A stretch of DNA of 64,000 nucleotides, taken from the NCBI GenBank assembly GCA_019359325.1, contig JAHHHN010000014.1, positions 1 through 64,000 of the forward strand. Direction: 5' to 3'. The stretch is from Mojavia pulchra JT2-VF2. GTDB lineage: Bacteria; Cyanobacteriota; Cyanobacteriia; Cyanobacteriales; Nostocaceae. The position numbers and the translations under genes are program-made. The notes below the pieces were generated by a model. That model had not been told where the DNA came from, made no database searches, and saw only the letters and a program-made list of their open reading frames with translations. Below are positions 18,952 through 28,440 of the stretch, piece by piece (position 1 is the first letter of the stretch; the number at the start of each line of letters is the position of its first letter).

Positions 18952-19896
18952 ATGGCGGAAATATCTGCAAAACTCGTCCAAGAGCTACGCCAAAAAACTG
19001 GTGCTGGCATGATGGACTGCAAAAAAGCGCTGAAAGAAACTGATGGCGACATCGAAAAAGCCATAGATTGGCTGCGACAAAAAGGCATCACTTCTGCGGG
19101 TAAAAAAAGCGATCGCATTGCAGCAGAAGGTTTAGTGGACACCTACATTCAACCCGGATCTAGGGTGGGTGTACTTATAGAAGTCAACTGCCAAACCGAT
19201 TTTGTTGCCCGTAACGATGCTTTTAAAGCTCTAGTTAAGAAGTTGGCAAAGCAAGCAGCAACAGCTGATAGTGTTGAGTCTTTATTGGCTCAACCCTATA
19301 TTGATAATGAAAGCCTCACTGTAGATGAATCCATCAAGCAACTGATTGCTCAACTTGGTGAAAATATCCAACTGCGTCGTTTCATCAATTTTGCACTGCC
19401 AGAAGGCACACAAGGTATAGTAGACAGCTACATACATACTGGTGGTCGCGTTGGTGTGTTGGTTGAGCTGAATTCCGAAACTGAATCAGCATCTGCTAAT
19501 GAAGAATTCCAAGCCTTGGCACGGAACACCGCCATGCAAGTAGCAGCTTGCCCGAATGTCGAGTATGTAAGTGTAGACGAAATCCCCACCGAAGTTGCCG
19601 AAAGAGAAAAAGAAGTGGAAATGGGGCGGGATGATTTAGCGAACAAGCCACAGAACATCAAAGAAAAGATTGTTCAGGGACGGATTGAAAAACGCCTGAA
19701 AGAATTGACTTTGTTGGATCAGCCTTTCATTCGAGATCAGAGTATTTCAGTGGAAGACCTGGTGAAGCAAGTCAAAGCTAAAGTAGGCGAAGATATCAAA
19801 GTCAATCGCTTTGTCCGCTTTGTACTAGGCGAAGGCATTGAGAAGCAAGAAAGTAATTTTGCTGAGGAAGTTGCTGCACAAATGGGTGGCAAGTAA
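18952..19896 (+). CDS. tsf: Elongation factor Ts
   Basis: Nucleotide exchange factor for EF-Tu. The N-terminal UBA-like part contains [19 protein letters not shown], where the [12 protein letters not shown] motif contacts EF-Tu. Two EF-Ts core repeats follow ([20 protein letters not shown] and [20 protein letters not shown]). The protein is 314 residues, with both core repeats and so longer than single-core forms. GAGG precedes the ATG. Two hairpins follow the gene. Confidence 0.97.
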   Translation: MAEISAKLVQELRQKTGAGMMDCKKALKETDGDIEKAIDWLRQKGITSAGKKSDRIAAEGLVDTYIQPGSRVGVLIEVNCQTDFVARNDAFKALVKKLAKQAATADSVESLLAQPYIDNESLTVDESIKQLIAQLGENIQLRRFINFALPEGTQGIVDSYIHTGGRVGVLVELNSETESASANEEFQALARNTAMQVAACPNVEYVSVDEIPTEVAEREKEVEMGRDDLANKPQNIKEKIVQGRIEKRLKELTLLDQPFIRDQSISVEDLVKQVKAKVGEDIKVNRFVRFVLGEGIEKQESNFAEEVAAQMGGK

Positions 19897-19910
19897 TTCA
19901 GTTATTTAGT

Positions 19911-19960
19911 CATTAGTCATTGATCATTAGTTTTGAGTTCTAATGACTAATGGCTTTTTC
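19911..19960 (+). terminator. Intrinsic terminator of tsf
   Basis: CATTAGTCATT (19911-19921) pairs perfectly with AATGACTAATG (19942-19952), followed directly by GCTTTTTC. It lies 14 bp after the tsf stop. The arms are units of the CAATGAC-type heptamer repeat. Confidence 0.75.
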
Positions 19961-19964
19961 TAAG

Positions 19965-20000
19965 ACAGGTCAAGCAAACTACGCTGACCTGTATTTTATT
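19965..20000 (+). terminator. Second hairpin after tsf
   Basis: ACAGGTCA (19965-19972) pairs with TGACCTGT (19985-19992) and is followed by ATTTTATT. It sits only 4 bp after the first tsf terminator and gives a tandem terminator arrangement. Confidence 0.6.
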
Positions 20001-20054
20001 AGTACAAAGCATACTAGACGTATAGCAAAGTGCTGAGTGCTGAGTATAAACCCA

Positions 20055-20088
20055 GTTACTACCCTGTGGGAAGCCGCTTTGCGTCTAC
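20055..20088. repeat. Dispersed GC-rich element, copy 1
   Basis: Contains GGGAAGCCGCTTTGCGTC, a core shared with 21309-21342 and, with two changes, 30211-30242. It is preceded by GTGCTGAGT heptamers. The surroundings are A/T-rich, so it stands out in composition. Confidence 0.7.
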
Positions 20089-20266
20089 ATTTCTCCTTGC
20101 ATCAAAACTGTCCTAGCTTATGTGACTACGGCTATAATAAATTGCCTTTAGTCAAGACTTACAGCTTAAAATTAATCGAAAATTTAAAATCCTTTGGATG
20201 TTTATTTTAAAATAAATACGTACATTTGTACCATAATTAGGTTTAGATGGGCAACAAAGAGAAAAT

Positions 20267-21226
20267 ATGGCTAGAGCAATTGAGCGAATTGAGCGGGATA
20301 TTGCACTATTAAAAGAAGCAATCAGTGCGATCGCGGTAGAACTCCAGAGCGCTTATGCTACTTATTTAAGCACCTTAGGGCAAGCCATTCGCCAGCAATT
20401 AATTCTGGCAACTTACCACCTATGTACCCAAGGGTATGCCGAAAATTTCTTAAGTTTGTCATTAAATCAGCGGCAACAATTGCAACAAGCCATCCGCAAC
20501 TTAGGTCAAGAAGCAGTTGAACAGTTGCTCACTTCTACCAGGAATGAAGGAGAAGAGGTAGATGAGGAAGATGAGGGAGATGAGGAAGATGAGGAAGATG
20601 AGGTAGCTGAGGTAGCTGAGGGAGATGAGGTAGCTCAAGAGGATGAACCCAATCCCCAATCCAAAAACCATCTTGAAGAGTTGAAGTTGATCACGGAGGA
20701 AAACCTACCGATGCTCAAAGAAGCGCTAGCACTTCGTTATGGAAATTTTGCGCCAACTATAAAATTAACCGATACTTCTAACCCGATAGAACTGGCAACA
20801 TGGCAACAGAACTTGGAGAAGGTGATCCAACATACACTGAAAAAAGTTTCCCATGATGCCAATGGTGTGTTACAAAAAGCTGGTATTTTGCCGAAAAAAT
20901 TACCAGAACCGATTTTAGAAGTGGCTGCGGCTGCATCAGAAGCATCAGCCGAAGTTATTCCTGGGCCACCAAACTTATTAAACTTGGTAATTGAAATTGA
21001 AAATGAGCGAGATGCACAGGAATCCAGCCTAACCAGAATCATGGCTATTAACCTACGGCTTGGGGAAATTGAATTTGCTGACGCTAAACTCTCGTCTGAA
21101 CGCAAACATATTCGCAGTATCTTGCTTCAATTAAATAAACTAGGGCAGGAGTATCAAAAAAAGCAGCGCGAACGTTCAATTGCCGAAGCTGAAGCAGCAT
21201 GGCGCGCTATTTGGGTTGATGATTAG
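20267..21226 (+). CDS. Conserved hypothetical protein with acidic linker
   Basis: A 319-residue protein of unknown function. The N-terminal 95 residues are helical (IERDIALLKEAISAIAVELQ, then a Gln-rich helix). Residues about 97-128 are a low-complexity acidic stretch of DEED/EVAE units encoded by GATGAGGAA and GAGGTAGCT repeats. The C-terminal half is again helical, with a likely coiled coil at 245-305. There are no membrane or catalytic motifs. The ATG follows a GAGAAAAT context. The length of the acidic tract probably varies between strains because of its repeat coding. Confidence 0.55.
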   Translation: MARAIERIERDIALLKEAISAIAVELQSAYATYLSTLGQAIRQQLILATYHLCTQGYAENFLSLSLNQRQQLQQAIRNLGQEAVEQLLTSTRNEGEEVDEEDEGDEEDEEDEVAEVAEGDEVAQEDEPNPQSKNHLEELKLITEENLPMLKEALALRYGNFAPTIKLTDTSNPIELATWQQNLEKVIQHTLKKVSHDANGVLQKAGILPKKLPEPILEVAAAASEASAEVIPGPPNLLNLVIEIENERDAQESSLTRIMAINLRLGEIEFADAKLSSERKHIRSILLQLNKLGQEYQKKQRERSIAEAEAAWRAIWVDD

Positions 21227-21308
21227 CTATTAGTCCTTTGTTATTTGTCATTTGTCCTTTGTTCTTTGTGAATAATCAATGCCCAATGCCCCATGCCCCA
21301 TAACGGCA

Positions 21309-21342
21309 GTTGCTACCCTGCGGGAAGCCGCTTTGCGTCTAC
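21309..21342. repeat. Dispersed GC-rich element, copy 2
   Basis: Second copy of the GGGAAGCCGCTTTGCGTC element, followed by further palindromic GC-rich sequence (GGGGGAAACCCCC near 21374-21386) extending to about 21420. It occupies the spacer before recG. Confidence 0.7.
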
Positions 21343-21423
21343 AAGCCGGGGAACCCTTTCGGCAGTCGCTCATGGGGGAAACCCCCTGCGTACCCGTCGC
21401 TGCCTCACCAACGCACTGCCTCC

Positions 21424-21468
21424 CCAATGTCCAATGCCTAATGCCCAATGACCAATGACTAATGACAA
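21424..21468. repeat. CAATGNC heptamer repeat running into the recG start
   Basis: Degenerate 7-bp units (CAATGTC, CAATGCC, TAATGCC, CAATGAC, CAATGAC, TAATGAC) run without break into the recG coding sequence; the recG ATG and its first four codons are supplied by the repeat. Confidence 0.75.
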
Positions 21469-23947
21469 ACCAGATTGGATAAGATTGCAAAAAGCCTTGG
21501 CGGTAGAGGCAGAACACGGTTTTGCAGACTTGATGGGTAGACAATATCGCTTCAGTGAATTTCTCAGCCTGACTCTGGGTAAATTCCCAACAGCTTTGCC
21601 CTTCAATGAACGCCGTCGCTGGCAAGAACTAGCGGTGCAATTTGCTAAGTATCCTAATCTGGAACTAGAACATAGACAGCACTTAGTAGCAGAAACACGT
21701 AGATATCTGTATCAATTACAGCAAGAGCAAGAAGAGCAGGAGGAGCCGAGGAGCAAGGGAGTAGAGGAGCAAGTCAGAAATTATCAATCCAAAATTCAAA
21801 ACCCTAAATCCCCAATTGTGGCAGAGGTAAGCCGAAGACTTGCCCCCAAAATTGACCAAAAACTGAGCGATTTACCAGAAATAGGTATCAGAAAAGCCGA
21901 CAACTTGGCACGTCTTGGTTTGTACACTGTGCGCGACCTACTTTTTTACTATCCCCGCGATCACATTGACTATGCACGTCAGGTAAATATTCGTGAGCTG
22001 CAAGCGGGTGAGACAGTGACAATAGTGGCAACAGTGAAGCGTTGCAACTGTTTTAATAGCCCCAAAAATCAGAAATTATCAATTTTAGAATTGATACTGA
22101 AAGACAACACAGGTCAAATCAAAATTAGTCGCTTTTCTGCTGGTACGCGCTTTACCAGTCGTGCTTGGCAGGAAAGTTTAAAACGCCGCTACCCGGTAGG
22201 TAGTGTGATTGCGGCCTGTGGGTTGGTGAAAGAAAGTAAATACGGCTTGACGCTGGATAACCCCGAATTAGAAGTGTTAGCGCATCCAGGAGATGCGATT
22301 GATTCGTTGACGATTGGTCGTGTAGTGCCAATTTATGGACTAACCGAGGGTGTGGTGGCAAATACAGTGCGACAGGCGGTAATAGCGGCTTTGCCAGCTG
22401 CGGCGCACCTGAAAGATCCGTTACCTAATGGTTTGCGGGAAAAGTACGGTTTGATGACTTTGAAAGATGCGATCGCCAATATCCATTTTCCTTCTGATAG
22501 CGCCACCTTGCAAGTTGCCCGTCGTCGCCTAGTCTTTGACGAATTTTTCTACTTACAACTAAGTTTACTGCAACGACAGTACCAAGCAAGGCAAATCCAA
22601 ACGAGCGCTATCTTGGCTCCCAAAGGTCAGCTAATAGAAAAATTCTATGAAATACTGCCGTTTCAACTCACTGGCGCACAGCAACGAGTGATCAACGATA
22701 TCCTCAACGACTTGCAAAAACCATCACCAATGAATCGTTTAGTGCAAGGAGATGTGGGTTCTGGTAAAACTGTAGTTGCTGTGGTTGCTATCCTAGCCGC
22801 AATTCAATCTGGCTACCAAGCGGCGTTGATGGCTCCGACCGAAGTTTTGGCAGAACAGCATTATCGCAAATTAGTTAGTTGGTTTAACTTGCTGCATTTA
22901 CCAGTGGAATTACTAACAGGTTCCACCAAAACTGTCAAACGGCGACAAATCCATTCTCACTTAGAAACAGGTGAATTACCGTTATTAGTCGGAACTCATG
23001 CCTTAATTCAAGACCCAGTAAATTTTCGCCAACTGGGGTTAGCAGTAATTGATGAACAGCACCGCTTTGGGGTGCAGCAACGGGCGCGTTTACAACAAAA
23101 AGGCGAACAACCTCATGTATTAACTATGACAGCTACTCCCATTCCCCGGACACTAGCATTGACGATACATGGGGATATGAATGTTAGCCAGATTGATGAG
23201 TTACCACCAGGACGGCAAAAAATTCAGACAACGATGCTAACTGGTCAACAACGCACCCATGCTTACGACTTGATACGTCGGGAAATTGCCCAAGGAAGGC
23301 AAGTTTACGTTGTTTTGCCTTTGGTAGAGGAATCAGAAAAGCTGGATTTGCGATCGGCTGTGGAAGAGCATCAAAAGCTACAGGAAAGCATTTTTCCAGA
23401 GTTTCAAGTCGGGTTGCTACATGGTCGCATGAATTCAGCCGAAAAGGATGAAGCGATTACAAAATTCCGCGATAACAAAACCCAAATTTTGGTTTCTACC
23501 ACCGTTGTTGAGGTGGGCGTTGACGTACCTAATGCTACAGTTATGCTCATTGAAAATGCGGAACGGTTTGGTTTATCACAACTACACCAACTGCGGGGGC
23601 GTGTCGGTCGGGGCGCGGCTCAGTCTTACTGTTTGTTGATGAGTAGTTCTAGAAGCCCTGATGCTCAACAACGGCTGAAGGTATTAGAACAGTCCCAAGA
23701 TGGGTTTTTTATTTCTGAAATGGATATGCGTTTTCGCGGCCCTGGGGAAGTGTTGGGAACTCGACAATCTGGTGTGCCAGATTTTACGCTTGCAAGTTTA
23801 GTCGAAGATGAAGAAGTTTTACTGTTAGCGCGACAAGCCGCAGAGAAAATAATAGAAATGGACGCAACCTTAGAGCGTTGGTATTTGATGAAAGAAGAGT
23901 TGAAGTATCGGTATGAGAAGTTAATGGGTGGGGCAATTTTGACTTGA
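21455..23947 (+). CDS. recG: ATP-dependent DNA helicase RecG
   Basis: Branch-migration helicase that remodels stalled forks and Holliday junctions. It is 830 residues, longer than the E. coli enzyme because of an N-terminal extension of about 135 residues typical of cyanobacteria. Domains: OB-fold wedge (about 180-270), helicase motif I GDVGSGKT (about 435), DEQH box VIDEQHRFG (about 533), motif III TATPIPRT, then HGRMNSAEKD and a C-terminal QLRGRVGRG. Residues about 90-125 (EEPRSKGVEEQ, SKIQNPKSPI) look repeat-derived. The start ATG lies inside a heptamer repeat with no clear ribosome site. Confidence 0.94.
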   Translation: MTNDKPDWIRLQKALAVEAEHGFADLMGRQYRFSEFLSLTLGKFPTALPFNERRRWQELAVQFAKYPNLELEHRQHLVAETRRYLYQLQQEQEEQEEPRSKGVEEQVRNYQSKIQNPKSPIVAEVSRRLAPKIDQKLSDLPEIGIRKADNLARLGLYTVRDLLFYYPRDHIDYARQVNIRELQAGETVTIVATVKRCNCFNSPKNQKLSILELILKDNTGQIKISRFSAGTRFTSRAWQESLKRRYPVGSVIAACGLVKESKYGLTLDNPELEVLAHPGDAIDSLTIGRVVPIYGLTEGVVANTVRQAVIAALPAAAHLKDPLPNGLREKYGLMTLKDAIANIHFPSDSATLQVARRRLVFDEFFYLQLSLLQRQYQARQIQTSAILAPKGQLIEKFYEILPFQLTGAQQRVINDILNDLQKPSPMNRLVQGDVGSGKTVVAVVAILAAIQSGYQAALMAPTEVLAEQHYRKLVSWFNLLHLPVELLTGSTKTVKRRQIHSHLETGELPLLVGTHALIQDPVNFRQLGLAVIDEQHRFGVQQRARLQQKGEQPHVLTMTATPIPRTLALTIHGDMNVSQIDELPPGRQKIQTTMLTGQQRTHAYDLIRREIAQGRQVYVVLPLVEESEKLDLRSAVEEHQKLQESIFPEFQVGLLHGRMNSAEKDEAITKFRDNKTQILVSTTVVEVGVDVPNATVMLIENAERFGLSQLHQLRGRVGRGAAQSYCLLMSSSRSPDAQQRLKVLEQSQDGFFISEMDMRFRGPGEVLGTRQSGVPDFTLASLVEDEEVLLLARQAAEKIIEMDATLERWYLMKEELKYRYEKLMGGAILT

Positions 23948-23974
23948 TTTTCGGCGTTGCTGAGTGAAAGTATG

Positions 23975-24110
23975 AATTATTATCACGCAGAGACGCAGAG
24001 AGAAGTTGCGGTGCGGTGAGTTCAGCACTGCGGGAGGGTTTCCCTCCGCAGGTGACTGGCGAACCCGAAGGGGGGTTCCCCCCGTTGAGCAAACTTCGGT
24101 GGGCGCAGAG
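23975..24110. repeat. Dispersed palindromic GC-rich sequence downstream of recG
   Basis: Contains nested inverted repeats, for example GCGGGAGGGTTTCCCTCCGC (24029-24048) and GGGGGGTTCCCCCC (24071-24084), within an A/T-rich context. It belongs to the class of mobile-looking palindromes seen elsewhere in the window. It separates recG from the convergent exporter operon and may end transcription. Confidence 0.6.
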
Positions 24111-24179
24111 AGTAAGAGTTTGAGAGATGAAACTTTTGACATTAATACCTCAATTCACTAACGCCTAATTTTTTATCCA

Positions 24180-25304
24180 TTAACTCAATTGACGGCGAAA
24201 TTGGTTGATGCTGATGGATAGCAGTAATATAGCAAAGAAAAGAAGTGCGATCGCATTAACCCAAAGTACCTCTAATCCTACTCCTTTAAGCAATATTCCC
24301 CGAACAATTTCTATGTAATGGCGTAGCGGATTCAGCAGCGTCAAATATTTAAACGCTAAGGGCATACTTTCAATAGGAGAAATAGCACCGGATAGTTGAA
24401 TTAAGGGCAAATTGATAAAAAATGATGTCAGGACTACTTGTTGCTGAGTACGACAAAGTGTGGCCAGCATAATTCCAATGCCAATTCCTACAAATAAATA
24501 AAGTCCTGACAATCCTAAAAATAGAATTATATTTCCTCGAAAAGGTACGCTAAAAACTAATCTTGCCAAACTCAAAGCTAAGATCACATCGCCCATTAAT
24601 AGAACAAACAAAGGCACAATTTTTGCTAGTAAAATTTCCCAAGCTTCTGCTGGAGTCATTAATAGTTGTTCCAAAGTTCCTGTGTCTTTTTCTCTCACAA
24701 CTGTAACTGAAGAAACTAGGGAACTAATTAAAGTTAAAACTAAGCCTAAAACTCCTGGCACAAAAAACCAACTACTTGCCAACCCAGGATTATAAAGAAA
24801 AGTTGTTTGTGTGCTAATTAATGCTGGCGCTTGATTAGAAGAAAGCCGATAACTAAATTGACTTACCATTTGATTGAGATAACCTTGGGCAATACCAGCA
24901 GTATTAGCATCTACTGCATCAACTAAAACTTGAATCTCCGCCGATTTTCCTTCCGATAGTTTACGTTTAAAATCAGGTGGAATTACTAACCCTGCTGTAA
25001 TTTTTCCCTGGCGTACTTGTTCACCTAAATCTTTGGTGTTGAACATATATTTCTCTGCAACAAAGGTTTTGTTTGCAGTTAAGGCTGAAACTAGCTCTCG
25101 GCTTTCGTAAGTATTGGCGTAATCGACAACTCCTAATTTGAGATAATGCACATCTGGGTTAAGGGCAAAACCATAGAGCAACATTTGAATTGTCGGAGGA
25201 ATAATCAACAATACTATTGTTTCCTTACTCCTCAGTATTTGGCGGAATTCTTTAATAACTAAACTCCAAAATCGACTATTAAATAAATTTTTAATTAATT
25301 TCAT
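24180..25304 (-). CDS. ABC-2 type exporter permease (YbhR-like)
   Basis: A 374-residue ABC-2 permease: one N-terminal helix (IVLLIIPPTIQMLLYGFAL), an extracytoplasmic domain of about 140 residues, then five C-terminal helices with the VREKDTGTLEQLLMTP cytoplasmic motif and a final NPLRHYIEIVRGI segment. It pairs with the similar permease upstream to form the membrane part of a multidrug-type exporter. The ATG at 25304 is chosen; a TTG lies five codons upstream. Last gene of a four-gene operon. Confidence 0.87.
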   Translation of the reverse strand: MKLIKNLFNSRFWSLVIKEFRQILRSKETIVLLIIPPTIQMLLYGFALNPDVHYLKLGVVDYANTYESRELVSALTANKTFVAEKYMFNTKDLGEQVRQGKITAGLVIPPDFKRKLSEGKSAEIQVLVDAVDANTAGIAQGYLNQMVSQFSYRLSSNQAPALISTQTTFLYNPGLASSWFFVPGVLGLVLTLISSLVSSVTVVREKDTGTLEQLLMTPAEAWEILLAKIVPLFVLLMGDVILALSLARLVFSVPFRGNIILFLGLSGLYLFVGIGIGIMLATLCRTQQQVVLTSFFINLPLIQLSGAISPIESMPLAFKYLTLLNPLRHYIEIVRGILLKGVGLEVLWVNAIALLFFAILLLSISINQFRRQLS

Positions 25305-25329
25305 ATTTAGTATAGTCAATTACAAATGA

Positions 25330-26442
25330 CTAATTTGACAATTGCATTCGTTTTAATACTCGGCGTGAAGCATTAAATAGTAATAATCCCAAGATAATTA
25401 GCATGAGCATTGATAACCAAATTCCTGCCCATCCTGTGCCACGTACATAGGCATCACGAGTGATTTCTATATAGTAACGTGCAGGAACAATATAAGAGAA
25501 TAACGAAAGAGGGAAAGGAATATTACTAATAGGGTAAATAAAACCAGATAGCAACAAAGCTGTTAAAAAGCCTAGCAGTGCGACAGCCTGAACAGCAGAA
25601 TTCTGATTAGCTGCACGAACTCCTATTAATAAACCAAACATAATACTATCTATCAAAAAAACTAGCGTGCCAAGCAACAATGGTGTTGGCTCGTTTACTA
25701 AAGTCAATTGCCAAATTAGCGAACTCATAATCATTATTAATATGGCTTCGATAATTCCAATTATCAAGTAAGCTAATCCTTTACCTAAAAGTAATTCTTC
25801 AGCACTCAAGCTAGAAGCATAGACTTGTAATATTGTGCCCTTTTCTTTTTCTCGTACCATAGCAACTGCTGTTAATAAAGATGGATAAATCCACAAAATA
25901 ACAGCGTAAACTCCTGGCACTATATACAAAGATTCTTTTCTGCCTGGATTAAACCAAAGGCGGATATGGGCAATTACTTGCTCGGATGAAGATTGTAAAC
26001 CTGAATCTTTCAAAAAAAATTTTGTTGTTGCCTGAATACTATTTTTGATAATCCGGGCATTATTGACATCAGTTCCATCTACTAAAACTTGTACGTTGCT
26101 AGTTAGCCCTGATTTAATTCGACTACTAAAATCTGGCGGAATGACCACAGCAGCTTTAGCAAATCCTTGATCAATAATCCCTTGAGGATTTTGGCTGGCA
26201 AATTTTGAATTTGGGATTGGATCAAATTGATTAGTAGCAAATAAACGCTCAGTGTAGGCACGACTGAGAGGGCTAATGTCAAAATCTTGCACAAATAAAG
26301 GAATATTTTTGGATTCTAGGCGAATCACAAAACCGAAGATAATTAAGGTCATGAATGGCAGGATAAATGCCAACGCTAAGGTTAGGCGATCGCGCTGGAA
26401 TTGTGCTAACTCTTTTTGACATTGAGATAAAATTCTTTTCAT
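25330..26442 (-). CDS. ABC-2 type exporter permease (YbhS-like)
   Basis: A 370-residue ABC-2 permease with the same layout as its neighbour: a first helix (LTLALAFILPFMTLIIFGFVI), a soluble loop, then a helical bundle with MVREKEKGTILQVYASSL and the terminal ARYYIEITRDAYVRGTG. The two permeases share this architecture and probably work as a heterodimer. The ATG at 26442 (MKRILSQ) is preferred over the frame to 26511, which would overlap the ATPase gene by 47 bp. Confidence 0.87.
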   Translation of the reverse strand: MKRILSQCQKELAQFQRDRLTLALAFILPFMTLIIFGFVIRLESKNIPLFVQDFDISPLSRAYTERLFATNQFDPIPNSKFASQNPQGIIDQGFAKAAVVIPPDFSSRIKSGLTSNVQVLVDGTDVNNARIIKNSIQATTKFFLKDSGLQSSSEQVIAHIRLWFNPGRKESLYIVPGVYAVILWIYPSLLTAVAMVREKEKGTILQVYASSLSAEELLLGKGLAYLIIGIIEAILIMIMSSLIWQLTLVNEPTPLLLGTLVFLIDSIMFGLLIGVRAANQNSAVQAVALLGFLTALLLSGFIYPISNIPFPLSLFSYIVPARYYIEITRDAYVRGTGWAGIWLSMLMLIILGLLLFNASRRVLKRMQLSN

Positions 26443-26464
26443 TTCTTCGTGTCCCTTTGTCTCC

Positions 26465-28414
26465 CTACTCCCCGCCTTCCTCGGTGCGTTGCACAATGCC
26501 GATAAAGGCATCTTCGAGAGAAAAAGGGATTGGTCGGAGTGAATGAATATTTATATCCTTGGTTTGTAAAATTGAACTGATGCGAGGAATTTCTAAGTCG
26601 GGATGGTCGAGAACTAGGTGTAAGCGATCGCCAAAAATCGACACCCGCCAAGCTGCTAACTCAGTTTTAAGTAAATTAGAAGCATCTTGAGTGTTATCAG
26701 TAACTATTTCCAATAGTTGGCCGGGTTGCGAAGCTTTAATTTCGCTAGGCGACCCCTGAATTACTACTTCACCCGCCACCATAAATCCCATGCGGTTGCA
26801 TTGTTCCGCTTCTTCTAAATAATGAGTTGTCACCAAGATTGCTGTTCCTGATCTAGCAAACTCATTAATTAACCGCCAGAACTGACGACGTGCTAATGGA
26901 TCTACTCCTGATGTCGGTTCATCCAAAAATAAAATTTTTGGCTCATGCATGACTGAAGCGCCAAAAGCTACTCGTTGCTTCCATCCTCCAGGTAGTTGGC
27001 CAGTGAGCATATTTTCTCTGCCAACTAAGCCACAAGTTTCTAATACCCAGTCAATTTTGGTGCGGCGTAACCGAGTTGGCACACCATAAACCCCACAGTA
27101 AAATTCTAGATTCTGGACAATCGTTAAGTCGTCGTAGAGGGTGAATTTTTGGCTCATGTAACCAATGCGTTGTCGTAAGGCACTACTACGCAGATTTTGA
27201 GTTTGTCCAGCCAAGGAAATTTTCCCGGATGTTGGTTCTAGTAAACCGCAGAGAATTTTAATTGTAGTCGTCTTGCCTGCACCATTCGCTCCTAGTAAAC
27301 CATAAATTTCACCGTAGCGAACTTCTAAATCTACATCTTTAACCGCCTGAAAATCGCCAAACACCTTTCTCAAGTTGTTAGCACCAATGGCTATAGAGGG
27401 TTTGGGTATTTCCCTATCTCTAGTCTCAAGTCCTAAGTCCCTAATGCCTCTTTTTGCACGAGGAAAAGGAATAAATTCTGGATCGTTGCCAGAAGCACGC
27501 AGACGGCTAACAAAAACATTTTCTAGAGTTATATCCGCAGTTTGAATGTTGTCTAATGGTAATTTCTGTTGAGCAAAAATTGTTTGAACTGCCGTTTTAC
27601 CCGTTACCGCATCTTTCACCAACACATCTAACCTATCTCCAAAGGTTTGCACATCAACAATTGATGTTTCTTGATTGTCTATCGCCTTGTGCAAGAAGCG
27701 TTCGGCTGCTTCAATGTGATTAGTTCTAACTTCTAAACGTTGTAAACCCAGACTTTCGCGCAACTGAGAAAGAGTGCCAATTTGCTGAATCTGTCCCTCA
27801 TACATTAAAGCAATGCGATCGCACCGTTCAGCTTCATCTAGGTAAGGCGTGGCTACAACTACTGTGACTCCCTCGGCTGCAATAGCAGCGAGGATATCCC
27901 AAAATTCGCGGCGGGATACAGGGTCAACACCTGTCGTTGGTTCATCCAACAACAGAATTTCGGGTTGGGAAATCAAAGCACAGCACAAAGCTAATTTCTG
28001 CTTCATGCCACCGGAGAGACGACCAGCCAAGCGATCGCCAAATTTATCCAAACTCATTAAGCGCAAGTATTTATGACGACGCTGGCGAAAAAGATGATCG
28101 GGAACTTCACGCAAGCCTGCACTGTAGCGCAGATTTTCATCAATACTCAAGTCGAGATAAAGTGAGAACTGCTGTGTCAGATAACCGATGACTAGACGAG
28201 CATCGCGGGGTGGTTTGCCTAAAATTTGGATATTGCCAGTTGATGCTTCCATCACCCCACTTAGAATGTGGAATGTCGTCGTTTTTCCTGCACCATCAGG
28301 GCCAATTAATCCAAAAATTTCACCTTGCTTAACGGCAAAATCTATACTTTTAACGGCGACTAATTTGCCGTAACGTTTGCATAAACCCTCTACCTGAATT
28401 ACGACATTAGTCAT
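26465..28414 (-). CDS. Tandem ABC ATPase of a drug-type exporter (YbhF-like)
   Basis: A 649-residue fusion of two nucleotide-binding domains. NBD1: Walker A GPDGAGKTTT (about 38), signature LSGGMKQKL, Walker B ILLLDEPTTGVDP. NBD2: Walker A GANGAGKTTT (about 375), signature LPGGWKQRV, Walker B ILFLDEPTSGVDP. The second signature has Pro in place of the usual Ser, so one ATP site may be degenerate. The linker (about 315-340) contains repeat-like coding (DLGLETRDREIPKP). It lies between the HlyD gene (26-bp gap) and the permeases (22-bp gap). Confidence 0.92.
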   Translation of the reverse strand: MTNVVIQVEGLCKRYGKLVAVKSIDFAVKQGEIFGLIGPDGAGKTTTFHILSGVMEASTGNIQILGKPPRDARLVIGYLTQQFSLYLDLSIDENLRYSAGLREVPDHLFRQRRHKYLRLMSLDKFGDRLAGRLSGGMKQKLALCCALISQPEILLLDEPTTGVDPVSRREFWDILAAIAAEGVTVVVATPYLDEAERCDRIALMYEGQIQQIGTLSQLRESLGLQRLEVRTNHIEAAERFLHKAIDNQETSIVDVQTFGDRLDVLVKDAVTGKTAVQTIFAQQKLPLDNIQTADITLENVFVSRLRASGNDPEFIPFPRAKRGIRDLGLETRDREIPKPSIAIGANNLRKVFGDFQAVKDVDLEVRYGEIYGLLGANGAGKTTTIKILCGLLEPTSGKISLAGQTQNLRSSALRQRIGYMSQKFTLYDDLTIVQNLEFYCGVYGVPTRLRRTKIDWVLETCGLVGRENMLTGQLPGGWKQRVAFGASVMHEPKILFLDEPTSGVDPLARRQFWRLINEFARSGTAILVTTHYLEEAEQCNRMGFMVAGEVVIQGSPSEIKASQPGQLLEIVTDNTQDASNLLKTELAAWRVSIFGDRLHLVLDHPDLEIPRISSILQTKDINIHSLRPIPFSLEDAFIGIVQRTEEGGE

Positions 28415-28440
28415 AGGTCATTGGGGATTGATATTGCTCA

